In this document: in pieces, positions 6,835 to 9,463 of the stretch
How positions within the stretch are numbered: position 1 is the stretch's first letter
Layout: every line of letters starts with the position of its first letter
Source: Cyanobacteria bacterium UBA1186
Lineage (GTDB): Bacteria; Cyanobacteriota; Vampirovibrionia; Gastranaerophilales; Gastranaerophilaceae
Assembly: GCA_002309875.1 (NCBI GenBank)
Contig: DBYM01000047.1
Location: forward strand, 3,612-13,074
Direction of reading: 5' to 3'
Length of the DNA: 9,463 nucleotides
Program-made: the position numbers and the translations under genes
Notes under the pieces: model-generated
Databases searched by the model: none
What the model saw: the letters and a program-made list of their open reading frames with translations, nothing else
What the model was told of the DNA's origin: nothing

Positions 6835-8025
6835 GTGGACAATTTAGGACCGGATATTTTTGGAAGAAAAGAGGAGACTACGACAACATCTGACTACAGT
6901 TACAGTGTACAGTCTTCTGATAATGTTACCGAAACTTCATCAACGGTAAACCCCGCTAAAATCAAAGTTATCGGTGTAGGCGGCGGCGGCGGAAATGCCG
7001 TAAACCGAATGATTAAGGCAGGTTTAACCGGAGTTGAGTTCTGGTTAATGAATACGGATTTACAGATTTTAAATACATCAACCTGTAAGAACAGAATACA
7101 ACTTGGCGCTAAACTTACAAACGGACTTGGTGCAGGCGGAGAGCCTCAGGTTGGTGAAAAAGCGGCTGAAGAAGCACAACAGGAAATAACTGCAGCAATT
7201 GAAGGCGCAGATATGGTATTCGTTACCGCAGGCATGGGCGGCGGAACAGGTACGGGTGCTGCTCCTATAGTTGCAAAGATTGCCAAGGACCTTGGTGTTC
7301 TTACAATCGGTGTTGTTACAAAACCGTTCGGTTTTGAAGGAAAGAGAAGACTTCATCAGGCTGAACAGGGTTTGGAAAAATTAAAAGAATGCGTTGATGC
7401 ACTTATCGTTATTCCTAACGACAGATTGCTTGATGCGGTTGAAAGACGAGTATCACTTCAGGAATCATTCATCGTTGTTGATGAAGTTCTCTTAAGAGGT
7501 GTTCAGGGTATTTCGGATATCATTACAGTTCCCGGACTTATCAATGTTGACTTTGCTGATGTTAAGAGTGTTATGCAGGCATCAGGCTCGGCTCTTATGG
7601 GTATCGGCAGAGGAACAGGCGAAGGCAGAGCACTTGAAGCCGCTAAAATCGCTATTAATTCACAACTTCTTGAAAGTTCTATTAACGGTGCATCGGGTAT
7701 TATCGTTAACATTACGGGCGGACCTGATTTGACACTTCACGAAGTTAATGATGCAATGAGCACAATTAATGATGCAGTTGCTGATGATGCAAGAGTTATC
7801 TTCGGTGCTGTTCTTAATGACAATATTCAGGGCGAAATTCAGATTACCGTTATTGCAACAGGTTTTGAACTTCGTCAGAAGATGTCGGTTGAAGAAAAAG
7901 TTGAAAGCAATACTATGGACGCGGCAACCTTCTTCAGTCAGGCTTTCAGCAGCACTGCTGCTCCGAAAGCACCGACAATGTCTTCTTTTTCAGACATTCA
8001 GATTCCTGATTTCCTGAAAAAGTAA
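6835..8025 (+). CDS. ftsZ: Cell division protein FtsZ
   Basis: A 396-residue tubulin homologue that polymerises with GTP into the division ring at midcell. After a Ser/Thr-rich, probably disordered N-terminal tail (1-40) comes the GTPase core: KVIGVGGGGGNAVNRM (44-59), the tubulin signature GGGTGTG (135-141), TKPF and EGKRR (162-172), and the T7 synergy loop NVDFAD (237-242) that completes the active site of the next subunit. A short linker (about 352-384) leads to the conserved C-terminal peptide IQIPDFLKK, the usual docking site for membrane anchors such as FtsA or SepF. The N-terminal tail and the 'VEFW..NTD' phrase resemble cyanobacterial FtsZ. The start is GTG at 6835; AGAGG (6823-6827) sits seven bases upstream, and the first residues (MDNLGPDIFG) read naturally. 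It has its own promoter and terminator and is not in a dcw cluster. Confidence 0.97.
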   Translation: MDNLGPDIFGRKEETTTTSDYSYSVQSSDNVTETSSTVNPAKIKVIGVGGGGGNAVNRMIKAGLTGVEFWLMNTDLQILNTSTCKNRIQLGAKLTNGLGAGGEPQVGEKAAEEAQQEITAAIEGADMVFVTAGMGGGTGTGAAPIVAKIAKDLGVLTIGVVTKPFGFEGKRRLHQAEQGLEKLKECVDALIVIPNDRLLDAVERRVSLQESFIVVDEVLLRGVQGISDIITVPGLINVDFADVKSVMQASGSALMGIGRGTGEGRALEAAKIAINSQLLESSINGASGIIVNITGGPDLTLHEVNDAMSTINDAVADDARVIFGAVLNDNIQGEIQITVIATGFELRQKMSVEEKVESNTMDAATFFSQAFSSTAAPKAPTMSSFSDIQIPDFLKK

Positions 8026-8042
8026 GTCATGATATAAATTTT

Positions 8043-8077
8043 AAAAAACTCTCTGTTCAACGGACAGGGAGTTTTTT
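8043..8077. terminator. Bidirectional intrinsic terminator between ftsZ and tspO-like gene
   Basis: A6-CTCTCTGT (8043-8056) pairs with ACAGGGAG-T6 (8064-8077) over 14 positions with one G-T pair and a 7-base loop. The A-tract on one side and T-tract on the other make it a terminator on both strands, suitable for convergent ftsZ (stop at 8025) and the TspO-like gene (stop at 8093). Confidence 0.9.
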
Positions 8078-8092
8078 AGTATTAAATTTAAT

Positions 8093-8482
8093 TTAATTCA
8101 GAACAAAAAATCCCGCATTCAGATATGTTGCAAACAAAAGCCAAAAAATATAAGGGAGCATAAGATTTCCTGCGGTTACCGAAACCTTATAAAATTCAAC
8201 AATATTCAAAATAACCAAAATATCCATAAGTACAACTATTGCAAGAGCAAGTCCCGTATTGTGCATTAAGAAAAATACGGGCGACCAGCACATATTTAGT
8301 AAAAATTGTATGAAAAACAAGGCAAACCCCCAGGATTTACTGCCAAAGTACGGTTTTATTCCGTAAACAAACAAGGCAAGAAAAATTGTTATGTACAGAA
8401 AAGACCATGCAGGGGCGAAAACCCATGCCGGAGGGGTTAACGGAGGTTGTATCAGAGTTTTGTACCAAATTGTGCCAAACAT
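8093..8482 (-). CDS. TspO/MBR family (tryptophan-rich sensory) protein, short form
   Basis: A 129-residue, strongly hydrophobic protein with about four membrane helices (around 22-42, 52-73, 77-97, 106-127). Family hallmarks are WY (6-7), LTPPAWVF (15-22), the AW..LY segment (25-30), the NMCWSPVFF motif (63-71), and PYIFW with Asn122 near the end (110-122). TspO proteins bind porphyrins and related ligands in the membrane and are linked to stress and tetrapyrrole regulation. Usual members have about 150-160 residues and five helices. This one begins just before the WY that normally follows helix 1, so the first helix is absent. No in-frame start lies upstream before a stop codon, and no clear Shine-Dalgarno sequence precedes the ATG (8480-8482). 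It lies 46 bp after prmA and is probably co-transcribed with it. Confidence 0.82.
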   Translation of the reverse strand: MFGTIWYKTLIQPPLTPPAWVFAPAWSFLYITIFLALFVYGIKPYFGSKSWGFALFFIQFLLNMCWSPVFFLMHNTGLALAIVVLMDILVILNIVEFYKVSVTAGNLMLPYIFWLLFATYLNAGFFVLN

Positions 8483-8528
8483 AATTTTATTGTGTTTGGA
8501 TTTAAGAAGTTTTTAATCCGCTTATTGG

Positions 8529-9446
8529 TTAATTTGTTACGACAATAGCAACCCACTGGTCCTGAGCCATGGTTTCAGCAATTTTCAGGTTGTGTTTTTC
8601 GATTGCTTCAAGAACAACAGGCTGCTTTTCGTTCAAAATACCGCTTAAAACCATTTTGGCATTCGGTTTCATAATATTTTTTAAATCACCCATAATTTCC
8701 GCCAAAACGTTATGCAGAATATTTGCGCAGACAAAGTCGTACTTTTCGGTTATTTTATCGGCAGTATTAAGTTCAAAAACAATGGGTGAAGCACCATTTA
8801 CCCCTACCCCATTTACCCCAATTCCATTTACCCCGGCGTTTTCTTTGCAGACATCAATAACTGTTTCGTCGTTATCGCAGCCGTAAACAATTCCTGCACC
8901 GAGTTTTTTTGCAAGAATTGCCAAAATTCCCGAACCTGTTCCTATGTCAGCAACAGAAGCACCTTTGTGTAAATATTTTTCGAGCGCTTTCATACAAAGT
9001 TGAGTGGTCTGATGTGTTCCCGTTCCGAAAGCGCAACCGGGGTCTAAGATTATCGTTATTTCGTCTTTTTTCGGTTTGTAGTTAAGCCAACTCGGAACAA
9101 CCGTAATTCTGTCCGAAACATGTGTTACGGTCCATTTTTCTTTCCATTTTTTTGACCAGTCCTGATTTTCTTTTTCGTCAAGAGTTATTTCCCAACTTCC
9201 GAGTTCTTCATCTGAAAACCCTCTTGATTTAAGGAGTTCACGTTCTGTTTTCAGAATTTCAACAGGATTGTTATTTAAGTCTTTTAGAAATACTCTTAAA
9301 GTACCGCTCGTGGTTGAGGTCATTTCGAGGTCTTTGTAAGTTTCTTCCGCAAGAACGACGCCTTCGCAGTCAAAGTTTGAAAAGCAGATATCCGAAACGA
9401 TTTCTTCAATTTCTGGGTTTATGGAAATTCTCAATTCGTAATACAT
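8529..9446 (-). CDS. prmA: Ribosomal protein L11 methyltransferase
   Basis: A 305-residue SAM-dependent methyltransferase that in studied bacteria trimethylates ribosomal protein L11. The N-terminal substrate-binding domain covers about 1-95, followed by a linker and the Rossmann-like catalytic domain. Visible motifs are LDPGCAFGTGTHQTT (134-148), diagnostic of PrmA; the SAM site ADIGTGSGILAI (166-177); acidic DND (191-193) after strand 2; ANIL (241-244) in motif IV; and LSGIL (267-271). The family's usual 'ENA..NGV' segment is expanded here to three GVNG units (residues 205-218) by a 15-bp DNA repeat. Length is still close to the 290-310 norm, so the protein is probably active. AGGAG (9453-9457) lies six bases before the ATG. 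The promoter lies beyond the window edge. Confidence 0.94.
   Translation of the reverse strand: MYYELRISINPEIEEIVSDICFSNFDCEGVVLAEETYKDLEMTSTTSGTLRVFLKDLNNNPVEILKTERELLKSRGFSDEELGSWEITLDEKENQDWSKKWKEKWTVTHVSDRITVVPSWLNYKPKKDEITIILDPGCAFGTGTHQTTQLCMKALEKYLHKGASVADIGTGSGILAILAKKLGAGIVYGCDNDETVIDVCKENAGVNGIGVNGVGVNGASPIVFELNTADKITEKYDFVCANILHNVLAEIMGDLKNIMKPNAKMVLSGILNEKQPVVLEAIEKHNLKIAETMAQDQWVAIVVTN
8794..8838. repeat. 15-bp tandem repeat, three copies, inside prmA
   Basis: CCATTTACCCC occurs at 8794, 8809 and 8824, exactly 15 bp apart, with four variable bases between copies. On the coding (minus) strand each unit gives Gly-Val-Asn-Gly plus a variable residue (Ala, Val or Ile). The period is a multiple of three, so the frame is kept. 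The near-identical DNA of the 11-bp core points to recent slippage or duplication. Confidence 0.9.
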
Positions 9447-9463
9447 GGCAAACTCCTGTTTTT

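Noticed and set aside
6815..6847. Ten-codon ORF (MKKEEKLWTI) starting at an ATG and overlapping the ftsZ start in another frame, a possible leader peptide.
   Set aside because: No ribosome site precedes its ATG, whereas the AGAGG inside it is well placed for the ftsZ GTG. It is probably chance in an A-rich leader.
8483..8528. GGATT/AATCC inverted match in the prmA-tspO gap as a terminator.
   Set aside because: Only five pairs with a 12-base loop, too weak to support.
8794..8838. Short regularly spaced repeats that could suggest a CRISPR array or iterons.
   Set aside because: Unit length is 15 bp, spacers are only 4 bases, and the repeat is in frame within the prmA coding sequence.

Overview
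The window is AT-rich, ordinary-looking bacterial chromosome with nine protein-coding genes, one of them cut by the left edge, and no sign of phage, insertion sequence, CRISPR or RNA genes. The best guess for the source is a non-photosynthetic relative of Cyanobacteria (Vampirovibrionia/'Melainabacteria', for example the gut Gastranaerophilales). The basis is FtsZ: it has a 40-residue Ser/Thr-rich N-terminal tail and the phrases 'GVEFWLMNTD' and 'LTNGLGAGG', which resemble cyanobacterial FtsZ. A Firmicutes-like lineage cannot be excluded without a tree.

Layout. Positions 1-977 (minus) hold a GAF-plus-HD-type signalling protein, cut exactly where the His-Asp of the HD motif should come. Positions 1096-2004 (minus) hold a XerC/D-type tyrosine recombinase with all catalytic residues and a TTG start. 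A compact divergent promoter region (2005-2090) separates it from a rightward operon at 2091-6665. That operon encodes an 81-residue protein of unknown function, the ribosome-assembly GTPase EngB/YsxC, two adjacent WYL-domain transcription regulators, type III pantothenate kinase CoaX (true start a TTG at 4717) and a polytopic membrane protein ending in an isoprenylcysteine/phospholipid methyltransferase-like domain. From engB onward the genes are 1-10 bp apart or overlap, so they are probably co-transcribed and translationally coupled.

A 169-bp gap (6666-6834) holds a 40-bp inverted repeat and a good promoter for ftsZ (6835-8025, GTG start), which stands alone without ftsA or ftsQ. A strong A/T-flanked hairpin at 8043-8077 can terminate both ftsZ and the convergent genes coming from the right. 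On the minus strand prmA (8529-9446, L11 methyltransferase) is followed by a TspO-family membrane protein (8093-8482) that lacks the family's first membrane helix.

Most genes are core functions: chromosome dimer resolution, ribosome assembly and modification, CoA synthesis and cell division. The points most worth a second look are the paired, degenerate WYL regulators embedded between engB and coaX, a 15-bp in-frame tandem repeat inside the catalytic domain of PrmA, the helically phased ACATG repeats upstream of ftsZ, and the short TspO. I do not see a convincing new multi-gene system.
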